Positions 8,749-17,557 are shown, numbered from the stretch's first letter. The stretch is DNA of 64,000 bases from Chloroflexota bacterium (GCA_028875055.1 JAPPGG010000066.1:62001-126000); one strand, 5' to 3'. Notes: generated from the sequence alone by a model not told the origin. Numbers and translations: made by a program.

Positions 8749-9036
8749 CTAGAGGCCCTCCGCGAATATGGCGTTGGTGGTAGCGGACTTGTGGCGCATT
8801 TCCTTGGGACCGGCGTACTCGTCAGAGTAATACCAGGCCTTGGCCTGCTCGACGCTGTCAAACTCCAGGATGACAAGTCGGCTGGGGCTCCAGTCGCCTT
8901 CCACGGTCTCGGTGCCTCCGCCGCGAACCACGTAGCGACCCCCGTAGGCTTCGATGGTCGCGCTGACCAGCTTGCGGTACTCCTCGAAACCCTCCGGGTC
9001 GGTAACCTTTACGTCAGCAATCATATAACCGGCCAT
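8749..9036 (-). CDS. DUF1330 family protein
   Basis: A 95-residue dimeric ferredoxin-fold protein of the DUF1330 family, shown by GYMIADVKVTDPEGFEEYRKL, YGGRYVVRGG, RLVILEFDSVEQAKAWYYSDEY. The family resembles NIPSNAP/EthD-like small proteins; no reaction is established. AAGGAG sits 6 nt before the ATG. It is downstream of and on the same strand as the DUF3500 gene (63-nt gap), so both may be on one transcript. Confidence 0.9.
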   Translation of the reverse strand: MAGYMIADVKVTDPEGFEEYRKLVSATIEAYGGRYVVRGGGTETVEGDWSPSRLVILEFDSVEQAKAWYYSDEYAGPKEMRHKSATTNAIFAEGL

Positions 9037-9099
9037 ATGGCGCTCCTTTGTATTGTAAACGGTTGAGTTCCCTGGGCGACCAGCGGGCGGGCTGAAGAA

Positions 9100-10275
9100 T
9101 CAGCCATGGGGATGGTGGTGCCGCTCCCGGTGCTGGCGAAGCAGGTCCTTCCCATAGTCGTTGCCGTTGGGCGTTCGCGCCACGGTATGAATGTGGTTTC
9201 GTGAGGGTTCGTCGTTGTCCAGGAAAATACCATTCTGGTGGTCGAACTCAATCAGAACCACGGGGCTGTGCACCCGATAGTAGAAGACGCTGTCTTCGTC
9301 GAAGCCACCCATCCAGGCAAAATGGGTCTCGCTGAGGTGCTGCCTGATCTCGTCCATCTTCAGCTGGGCGTGGTCGGAGCGCATGCGGTTGATGTAGGTC
9401 CCGATGAGGTCGAACATAAGCGCCTGCTGGTGACTGGAGAGGTCACCAAATTTGATGCCCTCGTAGCGCATCTCGAAATTATCACGGAAGGCCCCGGTGA
9501 AGACGCCGGAAGGCACTTCGTCGGAGACGGTGGCCTTGCTCCTCTGCTCAGCGGAGAAGGAACGGGCCAGGTTGAGGGCGATGCCCTCTTCGGCCCGGAA
9601 GACCCGGGTGCCGGCGTGCTTGCCGATGTCAACGGCCACGGGTTCCGAACCCATGAACATGGGAGTCATCACAATCTGGCCACCCACCAGGAAGCAGTTG
9701 ACGTTGAGGTGGTGGCCGTCGAACTGCCAGCCCCAGGGCCCTTCAGCAGAAGGGTCCCCAAAAACGCTCATCCAGTAGAGCCATTCGCCCAGTTCCTCGT
9801 CACTGCCGGTGATTTCGCGAATGGCCTCATTGAGTTTCATTATGTTGCGGGCCAGCTCAAAACCGGCGGGGCTGAAACTTTGGCGGAGCAGATCGAAAGT
9901 AAGGTCCCGCTGCTCCTGGGACATGGGCTCCATCATTGCGCCGTGACGCATGAGGAAAACGTGGATGTTGCTCCAACGGCGCCAGGCATCACTGTCCAGT
10001 TCGAAGCGGGCGACGGCTTTCTGCTCAGAATCCAGGGACTGGAGCCAGGAATTGGCGGCCCCGGTTATTCCTTCGTTGGAAAGGCCCGTATCCCACAGCG
10101 AATACAGCCCGGAGGATACATTTCCCTCGGTGGTAAGTCCCTTGAAAGGCTGGGCGATGTCCGCTTCAGCGTTGCGGAGGTTTGTGGCAAGCTGTTCCGG
10201 CATGTTCGGGTCCAGCCTTCGGCCGGAGACAACGGGACGGTTCCGTATCTTGAAATCCCGCAGAGTTAGTGTCAT
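9100..10275 (-). CDS. DUF3500 family protein
   Basis: A 391-residue protein matching, from memory, the DUF3500 family: QWFDGHHLN-like WGWQFDGHHLNVNCF, MTPMFMGSEPV, SRNHIHTVARTPNGNDYG. These proteins are common in catabolic bacteria and their reaction is unknown. The C-terminus is a basic His-rich tail (RQHRERHHHPHG) that could bind metal. ATG at 10275 is preferred because GAGGAG lies upstream; a longer frame to 10305 adds only MAIFLRRTTL and lacks a site. Confidence 0.82.
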   Translation of the reverse strand: MTLTLRDFKIRNRPVVSGRRLDPNMPEQLATNLRNAEADIAQPFKGLTTEGNVSSGLYSLWDTGLSNEGITGAANSWLQSLDSEQKAVARFELDSDAWRRWSNIHVFLMRHGAMMEPMSQEQRDLTFDLLRQSFSPAGFELARNIMKLNEAIREITGSDEELGEWLYWMSVFGDPSAEGPWGWQFDGHHLNVNCFLVGGQIVMTPMFMGSEPVAVDIGKHAGTRVFRAEEGIALNLARSFSAEQRSKATVSDEVPSGVFTGAFRDNFEMRYEGIKFGDLSSHQQALMFDLIGTYINRMRSDHAQLKMDEIRQHLSETHFAWMGGFDEDSVFYYRVHSPVVLIEFDHQNGIFLDNDEPSRNHIHTVARTPNGNDYGKDLLRQHRERHHHPHG

Positions 10276-10461
10276 CAGTGTCGTTCTCCTCAGGAAGATA
10301 GCCAATTATACTACGGAAACCGCTGAAGCAAGAATTGAGGTGGCACGGGAGGTCAGGCTTACATGCAGAGCCGACGGGAATTCGCGGGGGCACCCCTTGG
10401 GGTGGTCACTGCTATCATCCAAACCATGGGCAAGAGTGACGAAAGGGTATGCTGGCGCCAG

Positions 10462-11454
10462 TCACGGGTATTGGCTGCCGACGGCTTCAAGGTAGAGGGC
10501 ATACAGGGATTGGCTGCAGGCCATGAACAGCCGATTCCTCTGGAGGCCGCCGAAACACAGGTTGGCGCAGGGCTCGGGCAGGTGGATGCGGCCGATTAGC
10601 TCACCTCCCGAAGTGAAGCAGTGTACGCCATTGGAGCCAGGGCCGGCCCAACCGACAGCAGCCCACAGGTTGCCATCAACATCGGTGCGGAGGCCGTCGG
10701 CAAAACCCGGCTTGAAGTCGGCGAATACCCTGCCGCCGCTCAGGGATCCCCCTTTTTCAACGTCAAAGACACGGACATGCCCGGGAGCCTCCGGGTCGTG
10801 GGAACTGCCGCTGTCGGAAATGTACAGCCGGGACTCATCCGGGGAAAAACAGAGCCCGTTGGGTTTGACGAAGTCGTCGGCCGCCACGGAAGCTGAGCCC
10901 GTTGCGCAATCCAGGCGGTACACACGGGTGGGCAGCTCGGGTACCGCGCGCTGTCCCTCGTAGCCGACAAGGATTCCGTAGCCGGGGTCGGTGAACCAGA
11001 TTGTCCCATCGGACTGGACCACAACGTCGTTGGGCGCGTTGAGGCGCTTGCCATCGAAGCGGTCAATCAACACCGTTATGCTTCCGTCGTACTCGGTGCG
11101 GGTAACCCGGCGGGCGAGGTGTTCGCAGGAAACCAGACGCCCCTGCCGGTCCCTGGTGTTGCCATTGGCATTGTTGGAGGGCTGGCGGAAGACGGTCACT
11201 TCGTTGGTTGTTTCGCAGTATCGCAACATCCGGCTGTTGGGAATGTCGCTGAAGATGAGGGACCTGGAATCGCCGAACCACACGGGACCTTCGGCCCACC
11301 TGGTCCCGGTGAACAGGCGCTCTACCGCCGCATTGCCGTTGACGTATGCCAGGAACCGCGAATCCAGCGCTTCCACCGCCGGGTCGGGATAACGCACAAT
11401 GCCCTGGTCCCAGCGTCGCGCCAGTTCAGGGGTCCAGCCTGGTGTATCTCCCAT
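10462..11454 (-). CDS. SMP-30/gluconolactonase family protein
   Basis: A 330-residue six-bladed propeller lactonase, opening sugar lactones with a divalent metal. The metal-site elements are RWAEGPVW (Glu), RLNAPNDVVV (Asn), DDFVKPNGLCFSPDESRLYISDSG (Asn and neighbours) and PGFADGLRTDVDGNLW (catalytic Asp). No signal peptide. It is divergent from an aldehyde dehydrogenase of the ketoglutarate-semialdehyde type at 11793, a pairing that fits a non-phosphorylating sugar-acid pathway, though no sugar dehydrogenase or dehydratase is seen here. Confidence 0.9.
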   Translation of the reverse strand: MGDTPGWTPELARRWDQGIVRYPDPAVEALDSRFLAYVNGNAAVERLFTGTRWAEGPVWFGDSRSLIFSDIPNSRMLRYCETTNEVTVFRQPSNNANGNTRDRQGRLVSCEHLARRVTRTEYDGSITVLIDRFDGKRLNAPNDVVVQSDGTIWFTDPGYGILVGYEGQRAVPELPTRVYRLDCATGSASVAADDFVKPNGLCFSPDESRLYISDSGSSHDPEAPGHVRVFDVEKGGSLSGGRVFADFKPGFADGLRTDVDGNLWAAVGWAGPGSNGVHCFTSGGELIGRIHLPEPCANLCFGGLQRNRLFMACSQSLYALYLEAVGSQYP

Positions 11455-11792
11455 ATTTGCGTCCCCGCTTTCGTTGCCAAATTACGTTTCAGGTTTCCCC
11501 GGCAGGATTTTACACCCTGCCGGGCTGTCAGATGGCAAATTTCCAGCGGAGGTACACGGGGATCTTCGTTCACCGTGGAGGCCTTGACCCTGCTTGAACG
11601 GCGGGCCAAGTCTTGCACTGAGCTCCTGGGCCTCCCCTGGGGAGTCACTTTCACCCTGCGGCTCCCACCTCAAGGGGAGGGAAATAGCAAGAGGCCGGGC
11701 ATTCAGGTCACCTTGCCCCCTCAGGCCTCTGGTGGTAATTTACTCCGTAGCATTCAGCATTACGCAAACTTACCGGTACAAGAGGAAAACAA
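11455..11792. other. Divergent intergenic region with a hairpin
   Basis: The 338 bases between the lactonase (-) and the aldehyde dehydrogenase (+) contain a 9-bp inverted repeat, CCCGGCAGG / CCTGCCGGG (11498-11524, 9-nt loop), without a T-tract on either side, and the second copy of an 18-bp repeat (11573-11590). Promoters for both genes must lie here, but no consensus pair stands out. Confidence 0.5.
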
Positions 11793-13289
11793 ATGGCTTC
11801 AACGCAGGGTACTACCTATCGCAACTATATCGGCGGCCAGTGGGTCGAGTCCGTGTCCGGCCGTACCTATCCGGTGGCCAATCCGGCCCACAAAGGAACG
11901 GTCCTGGGCGAGTTTCAGACTTCCACTCCCGAGGACGCGCTTAATGCGGTGGCCGCCGCCAAGGAGGCGCTGGAAGGGTGGGCGAACACGCCGGCGCCGG
12001 CCCGCGCCCAGGTCCTGTTCCGGGCCCTGGAGATTATGGGACGTCGCAGCGACGAACTGGCGCGAACCATCACCGAGGAAGAGGGCAAGCCCCTACCCGA
12101 CGCCCAGGGCGAAGTACGGCGGGCCATGAATATCATCGAATATGCCGCCGGCGAGGGACGCCGGATGTTTGGCTACACCACCCCGTCCGAACTGCCCAGC
12201 ACGGTGGCCTACACCGTTCGGAGGCCACTGGGGGTGGTCGCCATCATTACACCCTGGAACTTCCCCATCGCGATTCCGGCCTGGAAGATGGCTCCCGCCC
12301 TCATCTGCGGCAACGCCCTTATCTTCAAGCCGGCCTCCATCACCCCGCTCAGCGCCGTTAAGCTGACCGAGGTTTTCGAGGAAGCCGGGCTGCCCGCGGG
12401 CGTCCTTAACCTCATTACCGGCCCTGGCGGGTCGGTAGGTAATGCGCTGGTGGAAAGCCCGGATGTCAATGGCATTTCCTTTACCGGTTCCACCGAAATC
12501 GGCACCGGCATTTACGCGGAGGGAGCCCAGCGGTTGAAGAAAGTCCAGTGCGAAATGGGCGGCAAGAACGCCGTCATCCTGCTGGCCGACGCCGACCTGG
12601 ATAAGGCCCTGGGCGGCATTGTTCAGGGAGCCTTCGGCTCTACCGGTCAGCGATGCACCGCCACCAGCCGGGTCATCGTCGAAGAGGGCGTGTACGACAC
12701 TTTCATGGAGCAGTTGATAGACCGCACTTCCCGGCTGAAGGTAGGCGACGGCCTGGCGCCGGACACCGACGTCAGCCCCCTGTCCAGCCAGTCCCAGCTG
12801 GATACGGTCCTGAATTACATCGGGATTGGCGCGGAGGAAGGCGCTCACCTGGCCTTCGGCGGCCACGCCCTTTCCGGCGGTGAATTTGACGAGGGCTACT
12901 ACGTGGAGCCCACCATTTTCACCGACTGTACGCCCGATATGCGCATCTCCCAGGAAGAAATTTTTGGGCCGGTGCTGACGGTTTTCAAGGCCAGGGACCT
13001 GGAGGACGCCGTTGAGATTTCCAACAGCGTCAAATTTGGCCTGTCGTCCTCGGTTTACACCCGCGACCTGCCCCGGGCTTACAGGTACATCAATACCGTG
13101 GAAGCCGGCATGGTCCACGTCAACGCCCCTACCCTGGGCGGCGAGGTACACCTGCCCTTTGGAGGCCTGAAGGCATCCGGAGTGGGCCAGCGTGAACAGG
13201 GAGTGGAAGCGGTGGATTTCTTCAGCGAGGTCATCACCGTATATATCGATTACGCAGATTCGGCAAGGTCGCAGGCACGCTTCATTTAG
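11793..13289 (+). CDS. Aldehyde dehydrogenase (ketoglutarate-semialdehyde / succinate-semialdehyde type)
   Basis: A full-length 498-residue ALDH. Elements in order: YIGGQWV start, ITPWNFP oxyanion Asn, FTGSTEIG nucleotide-binding loop, CEMGGKN with general-base Glu, TGQRCTATS with nucleophile Cys, EEIFGPVL, and HLPFGGLKASGVG. The GQRCTATSR and VHVN...PFGG features fit 2,5-dioxopentanoate or semialdehyde dehydrogenases more than betaine-type ones. AGAGGAAAACAA precedes the ATG. The next gene starts at the base after its stop. Divergent from the SMP-30 lactonase. Confidence 0.94.
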   Translation: MASTQGTTYRNYIGGQWVESVSGRTYPVANPAHKGTVLGEFQTSTPEDALNAVAAAKEALEGWANTPAPARAQVLFRALEIMGRRSDELARTITEEEGKPLPDAQGEVRRAMNIIEYAAGEGRRMFGYTTPSELPSTVAYTVRRPLGVVAIITPWNFPIAIPAWKMAPALICGNALIFKPASITPLSAVKLTEVFEEAGLPAGVLNLITGPGGSVGNALVESPDVNGISFTGSTEIGTGIYAEGAQRLKKVQCEMGGKNAVILLADADLDKALGGIVQGAFGSTGQRCTATSRVIVEEGVYDTFMEQLIDRTSRLKVGDGLAPDTDVSPLSSQSQLDTVLNYIGIGAEEGAHLAFGGHALSGGEFDEGYYVEPTIFTDCTPDMRISQEEIFGPVLTVFKARDLEDAVEISNSVKFGLSSSVYTRDLPRAYRYINTVEAGMVHVNAPTLGGEVHLPFGGLKASGVGQREQGVEAVDFFSEVITVYIDYADSARSQARFI

Positions 13290-14612
13290 ATGGACCCAAG
13301 GACCCCATTTTCCTCAAGGTGGCGCCTGGTCGGAAGGTGGCGCCTGGTCGGGATTGTCTGCGCCTGCCTGACCCTGGCGCTGCCGGCCTGCGGGCCCTCG
13401 GACGAAGAACTGGCCCAGCTTATCGACCAGCGGGCTCGGGCCATAGTTGATGCCGTGCCCACCGCAACCCCGCAGGCGATTCCCACACCCCTGCCCACGG
13501 CCACGCCCCAGCCCACAGCTACGCGGATGCCGGAACCCACACCGGGACCTACAGTTACACCCCAGGAAATTCCGACTCCACTCCCGACCTCTACTCCACA
13601 GCCGACGGCTACACCGCAGCCGATTCCCACGCCCATACCTTCAGCTACTCCTCAACCCACCGTTACGCCCGTACCCACCAGGCGTGCGACCGTGGCCCCG
13701 ACCGCAACCCCCAACATTACGGACTGGAGTGAAAGGTTAAGAGCATGGAGGGTATGGATAGGATCATCAATGGGATCGGGAACAGGTTTCTTTATTCGTG
13801 ACCCCCGTGCCAGGCATCATTTCTATGTGGTGACCAACGCACATGTCGTAGGCAATGACCAGCGAGTACGTGTACATTGGTATTCCGACCTGCCTGTGTT
13901 GGACGTTGAAGTGCTGGGAAAGGATGAATACGCCGACGTTGCTCTCCTCAGGGTGGGCCCCGACGATTTCAGTGCAGGAACATTCGATGGAGTGTCATAC
14001 CTGAACCGAGTTGGTCTTGGAATAGTTGCGGTGCAAGAGATTCGGCAGGGGGAGGAGGTTGTGGCAATGGGCTATCCCCTGGGTGAGGGCTTGTCAATCA
14101 CCAAGGGAATAGTTTCGTCCACATGCGTGAAGCGCGACGATGTCTGCTGGATAAAGACTGATGCGGCTATCAATCCTGGAAATAGCGGCGGTCCACTCAT
14201 GAACGGCAAAGGACATATAATCGGTATGAACACCTCTGTAAGGATTGACGCGGAGAACACGGCGTACGCGCTCGCCATGAGTGAGATCGTTGACCGGTTT
14301 GACAGTCTTAAACAGGGGCAGGTTCAGAGAAAACCCACCCCAACACCGGCATACCCGGAAGCCCATTACGACGACGGCTCTTTCCTTGCGCTCTTGACCT
14401 GGCACGCGGACGGCGCCTGGTGGCATAAGACCCGTAACGGCAATCCATGCGTGACAAGAGTGACGCAAAACGGCAACTGGTATTCGTGGGACGAACTGCC
14501 TTTCAGGGGGGTATGCCACTATGAAGGCGAAGAGCGGGGAGATGATATAGTTGTTACTATTGCTGGTACGACATACAGAGCCGTTCGTGTAGAGTTAGAT
14601 GATCCTCCTTAG
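13290..14612 (+). CDS. Trypsin-like (S1C) serine protease lipoprotein with Pro-Thr linker
   Basis: A 440-residue surface protease. Residues 10-34 are a lipoprotein signal ending in the lipobox LPAC (Cys34). Residues 57-140 are a Pro-Thr-rich spacer that would hold the enzyme off the membrane. The protease domain has H185 (TNAHVVG), D216 (YADVALL) and S299 (PGNSGGPL), the DegP/S1C order, but no PDZ domain. Residues 340-440 are a small extra domain of unknown type with two Cys. The ATG abuts the stop of the aldehyde dehydrogenase; no clear ribosome site. An 18-bp tandem duplication in the signal gives RWRLVG twice. It shares its anchor with the next gene. Confidence 0.88.
   Translation: MDPRTPFSSRWRLVGRWRLVGIVCACLTLALPACGPSDEELAQLIDQRARAIVDAVPTATPQAIPTPLPTATPQPTATRMPEPTPGPTVTPQEIPTPLPTSTPQPTATPQPIPTPIPSATPQPTVTPVPTRRATVAPTATPNITDWSERLRAWRVWIGSSMGSGTGFFIRDPRARHHFYVVTNAHVVGNDQRVRVHWYSDLPVLDVEVLGKDEYADVALLRVGPDDFSAGTFDGVSYLNRVGLGIVAVQEIRQGEEVVAMGYPLGEGLSITKGIVSSTCVKRDDVCWIKTDAAINPGNSGGPLMNGKGHIIGMNTSVRIDAENTAYALAMSEIVDRFDSLKQGQVQRKPTPTPAYPEAHYDDGSFLALLTWHADGAWWHKTRNGNPCVTRVTQNGNWYSWDELPFRGVCHYEGEERGDDIVVTIAGTTYRAVRVELDDPP
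13316..13351 (+). repeat. 18-bp perfect tandem duplication in a signal peptide
   Basis: AAGGTGGCGCCTGGTCGG occurs twice in a row, encoding RWRLVG-RWRLVG in the n-region of the first S1C protease; absent from its sibling. Confidence 0.85.
13370..13537 (+). repeat. Anchor cassette copy 1 (lipobox and linker)
   Basis: These 168 bases encode TLALPACGPSDEE to the first PTATP units and match 14726-14893 in the next protease gene with no gaps and about a dozen differences by eye, mostly at third positions. The sequence before and after does not match. Confidence 0.85.
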
Positions 14613-14651
14613 TCACATCTCCGGCGTCCCAGGAACACGCTGCATTAACTG

Positions 14652-15740
14652 ATGCTGAGACCTCACATTTTTTGCAAGAGATTTGGACCAACTCTGACTT
14701 TCTTGTCATTAGCTATTCCCGTTTTGACCCTGGCGCTGCCGGCCTGCGGGCCTTCGGACGAAGAACTGGCCCAACTTATTGACCAGCGGGCTCGGGCTAT
14801 TGTTGATGCCGTGCCCACCGCAACTCCGCAGGCGATTCCCACGCCCCAGCCGACGGCCACGCCCCAGCCCACGGCTACGCGGATGCCGGAGCCTACCCTC
14901 GTTCCCACCGCGACGTTGTTGCCGACCGTTACCGCCGCGCCAACCGCCACTGTTATTCCGCCGGCTACACCGCAGCCGACGGCGACACCGGTAGTTTTTC
15001 CACCCACGGCTACACCGGCACCCACGCCTACGCCGGTCACTTTCCCGCCCACGGCCACGCCGGTCACGATCCCCAACACACCTACGCCCCAGCCCACAGC
15101 CACCCCCCAGCCGGTAACCGACTTCCGGGCCATCCACCAGCACGCCTGGCCATCAGTCTTCATGATAGATACCAGGTTCAGCCGCGGCTCGGGTTGGCTG
15201 ATCGAGCCCAACCTGATAATCACCAACGAGCACGTGGTTGATAACAACCGCACCGTCACGGTCCGCCAGGCCGAGGAGCCGGAATTCACCGCCTCGGTCC
15301 TGGCCGTGGACAGGGAGAGGGACCTGGCATTGATAAGGTTTGACCCGGAGAAAGAGCCTTTGAGCAGCCGCGCCTCCCCGCTGCCGCTGGGGAATGTGCC
15401 CCAACAGGATATAGCCCAGGAACTGATGGCCCTTGGATACTCCACGGTCTTCCCCCGGGACGACGGCACCGTAGGAGCAGCCTCACCCAACCGAGGTGTG
15501 CTGTCCCAGGTGGTTTACATTGACGACGACCGGGAAGTCCGCAATCTCTTGATGGACGTGCCGGTGGACCCGGGCGACAGCGGCGGCCCTGTCTTTAACA
15601 GTGAAGGCCAGGTGATTGGACTGGTGCGGGCAGCCCAGACCCAGGCCGGCGGCAAGAGGGTTATAGGCACTTTCTTTGCCGTACATGTGGACGAAATCAG
15701 GGAGGCCCTTCCGGACCTCAAGCAGGGAAGATCAAGGTAG
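14652..15740 (+). CDS. Second S1C-type serine protease lipoprotein with Pro-Thr linker
   Basis: A 362-residue sibling of the preceding protease. Signal peptide with lipobox LPAC (Cys32), Pro-Thr spacer at about 55-154 with repeated FPPTATP units, then a compact trypsin-like domain with H194 (TNEHVVD), D224 (RDLALIRF) and S310 (PGDSGGPV). It has no PDZ and lacks the extra C-terminal domain of its neighbour. The active-site sequence (GDSGGP) is of the chymotrypsin/HtrA type. Located outside the membrane if processed. The two protease domains differ greatly although the anchors are almost the same. Confidence 0.88.
   Translation: MLRPHIFCKRFGPTLTFLSLAIPVLTLALPACGPSDEELAQLIDQRARAIVDAVPTATPQAIPTPQPTATPQPTATRMPEPTLVPTATLLPTVTAAPTATVIPPATPQPTATPVVFPPTATPAPTPTPVTFPPTATPVTIPNTPTPQPTATPQPVTDFRAIHQHAWPSVFMIDTRFSRGSGWLIEPNLIITNEHVVDNNRTVTVRQAEEPEFTASVLAVDRERDLALIRFDPEKEPLSSRASPLPLGNVPQQDIAQELMALGYSTVFPRDDGTVGAASPNRGVLSQVVYIDDDREVRNLLMDVPVDPGDSGGPVFNSEGQVIGLVRAAQTQAGGKRVIGTFFAVHVDEIREALPDLKQGRSR
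14726..14893 (+). repeat. Anchor cassette copy 2 (lipobox and linker)
   Basis: Direct repeat of 13370-13537, gap-free over 168 bases, encoding the lipobox, the PSDEELAQLIDQRARAIVDA segment and the start of the linker. Confidence 0.85.
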
Positions 15741-15847
15741 CTCAGGCCCGCGGCGAGAGCCGTGAAGGGAGATTCCCTACTGTACGAGGAAGACGGGGCG
15801 AAAGAGTATTCACTACTGAAATTAACCATCAACAGGCTATTATTTAT

Positions 15848-15876
15848 TTGTTTGGCACAAGTACTGCTGATATAAT
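15848..15876 (+). promoter_or_regulatory. Promoter for the VOC gene at 15929
   Basis: -35 TTGTTT (15848-15853), 17-bp spacer, perfect -10 TATAAT (15871-15876), in a locally AT-rich stretch; predicted start near 15883. Confidence 0.6.
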
Positions 15877-15928
15877 CGCGAAAATACACCATAAACAATC
15901 CTGAATTGTCGGAAAAGGGAGGCAAGTT

Positions 15929-16429
15929 ATGGGATACACGCCACGACAACTGGGCCACGTGAACATCTACGTACGCAACGCGGAGCGAGCCAGGGACTGG
16001 TATGAAGACCTGCTGGGCCTGCATACCCAGGGCTTCACGCCGGGGCGCGCCGCCTTCATGAGCGCGGACGTCGGAAATTCCCACGAAATCGCCCTGGTGG
16101 AAGTGGGGGAAGACGCCGCCGGGCCACAGAGGGGCCAGGTTGGCCTCAACCACATGGCGTGGTACATGCACAGCCTGGAAGACCTGGCGGAGTTGTACCA
16201 ACGGGTGAAGGAGAAGAACATCCCCATAGAGAGGGTTTCGGACCACGGCCATGCCATCGGCATCTACATTCGAGACATGGACGGAAACGGCATTGAGCTT
16301 TCCTACGAGATGCCGGCCAGTGAATGGGGCCACGACCCCAGCGGATACATGATTGGGAGCACCAGCAAGGGCCGCCTCTCCGGTCCCTGGGACGAGGAAC
16401 TGGCGCGGCAGGCTCAGGCCACCGCATAA
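15929..16429 (+). CDS. VOC-family protein, catechol 2,3-dioxygenase-like
   Basis: A 166-residue vicinal-oxygen-chelate protein. The first unit starts LGHVNIYVRNAERARDWYEDLLGL with His9 as a likely metal ligand, the second has GLNHMAWYM (His) and GIYIRDMDGNGIELSYE with a terminal Glu, the spacing seen in one-domain extradiol dioxygenase-like enzymes. GGGAGG is placed 7 nt before the ATG. The C-terminal 35 residues are an extra tail. Substrate unknown. Confidence 0.88.
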   Translation: MGYTPRQLGHVNIYVRNAERARDWYEDLLGLHTQGFTPGRAAFMSADVGNSHEIALVEVGEDAAGPQRGQVGLNHMAWYMHSLEDLAELYQRVKEKNIPIERVSDHGHAIGIYIRDMDGNGIELSYEMPASEWGHDPSGYMIGSTSKGRLSGPWDEELARQAQATA

Positions 16430-16526
16430 CCGAGGGTATTTGCTTCTCATGCGGGTCTGCCTAAAGCTATAGGAATCAATATACCGAATTCATACCGGCG
16501 CAATAGCCGGTCTGGAGGTTGAGGGA

Positions 16527-17495
16527 ATGTCAGGAAATTACAGCATAATGGTTGGAACTACGGGCGCGGGTTTGTTCCATAGCGCCGATTCCGGGGAGAG
16601 CTGGCGCCGGGTGGGCAGCCCCTTTCCCGGAGAGTCACAGGTGCGGGCGCTGGCCGTCGACCCCAACAATGCCAGCGTCGTTTATGCGGGAGCGGAAAAC
16701 GGTTTCTACCGCAGCGAGGACTCGGGCATGAACTGGGCCAGACTGGACTCGCCCATGGAAGGACTGAAGATCTGGTCCATCGCCGTGGACCCGGCCAACT
16801 CACAGAACATTTACGTGGGCACAAGTCCCCCGTTCCTGTTTCGGAGCCGGGATGGCGGCCAAAACTGGGAAAAGTTAGCGGCCGACATAGCGCAGGAATG
16901 TGCCATCGGCGACCCTCGGGTCACGGCCCTGCTGGTGGACCCGGTTGACACCAACACAGTACTGGCCGGTGTGGAGATTGACGGCGTTTATGTCAGCCGG
17001 GACGGCGGCGACACCTGGAGTCACGTTGACCAGGGCATAACCAATCCCGACATTCACGGGATGGCGTTCAGCCTGGGCGAGGAAAAGACCGTGCTGGTCA
17101 GCACGCCACGGGAAATCTTCGCCAGCCGGGACGACGGGGCAACGTTTGAGTCCCTGATGTCTTCATCTTCACTGGAGATGCCCTACTGCCGCTGGGTAGC
17201 CGTCAAGGCCGACGACCCGCATGTAATGTTCGTGGCCAACGGCGACGCCGCCATCGGCAACACGGGGACCATCCGCCGCTCCAGTGACGGAGGGCAGTCA
17301 TGGGAGGAGCGTCCGCTGCCGGTGGAACCCAACTCACCAGTGTGGAACTTTGCCACCAATCCCGCGGACCCCGACCTGATTCTGGCCAACAGTGTTTACG
17401 GAGAACTGTATCGCAGCGAAGACGGCGGGGAAAACTGGAGCAAGCTCAAGAAGGAGTTCACGGAAGTGCGGGCGCTGGCCTGGACGCCAAATTAG
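16527..17495 (+). CDS. BNR/Asp-box beta-propeller protein
   Basis: A 322-residue protein built of repeated Asp-box motifs (S-x-D-x-G-x-x-W): HSADSGESW, RSEDSGMNW, RSRDGGQNW, VSRDGGDTW, SRDDGATF, RSSDGGQSW and RSEDGGENW. Each repeat is followed by VDPxNxxxVYAG. This is a sialidase / photosystem-assembly-like propeller fold. No sialidase Arg triad or FRIP motif and no signal peptide is seen, so it is probably a binding scaffold rather than a glycosidase. GGAGG lies upstream of the ATG. A terminator follows at 17524. Confidence 0.85.
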   Translation: MSGNYSIMVGTTGAGLFHSADSGESWRRVGSPFPGESQVRALAVDPNNASVVYAGAENGFYRSEDSGMNWARLDSPMEGLKIWSIAVDPANSQNIYVGTSPPFLFRSRDGGQNWEKLAADIAQECAIGDPRVTALLVDPVDTNTVLAGVEIDGVYVSRDGGDTWSHVDQGITNPDIHGMAFSLGEEKTVLVSTPREIFASRDDGATFESLMSSSSLEMPYCRWVAVKADDPHVMFVANGDAAIGNTGTIRRSSDGGQSWEERPLPVEPNSPVWNFATNPADPDLILANSVYGELYRSEDGGENWSKLKKEFTEVRALAWTPN

Positions 17496-17523
17496 ACGAA
17501 GTATAGGCAGGTGAACGATAAGC

Positions 17524-17557
17524 ATTGCCCGCCTGAGAAATCCGGCGGGCAATTTTT
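17524..17557 (+). terminator. Intrinsic terminator after the propeller gene
   Basis: 10-bp perfect stem ATTGCCCGCC / GGCGGGCAAT with a 10-nt loop followed by a T run. Confidence 0.88.

Noticed and set aside
9238-10269. Plus-strand open frame of 343 codons
   Set aside because: It is the complement of the DUF3500 gene; composition is Gly/Val/His-rich with no ribosome site or family motif.
12093-13151. Minus-strand open frame of 352 codons
   Set aside because: Antisense to the aldehyde dehydrogenase, whose catalytic motifs are intact on the plus strand.
13490-13720. Short direct repeats that could suggest a CRISPR or minisatellite
   Set aside because: They are in-frame Pro-Thr codon repeats of a linker, of uneven length and without spacers. 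No CRISPR array was seen anywhere in the window.
16527-17495. Calling the propeller protein a sialidase
   Set aside because: Only Asp-box repeats are present; no FRIP motif or catalytic Arg/Tyr set.
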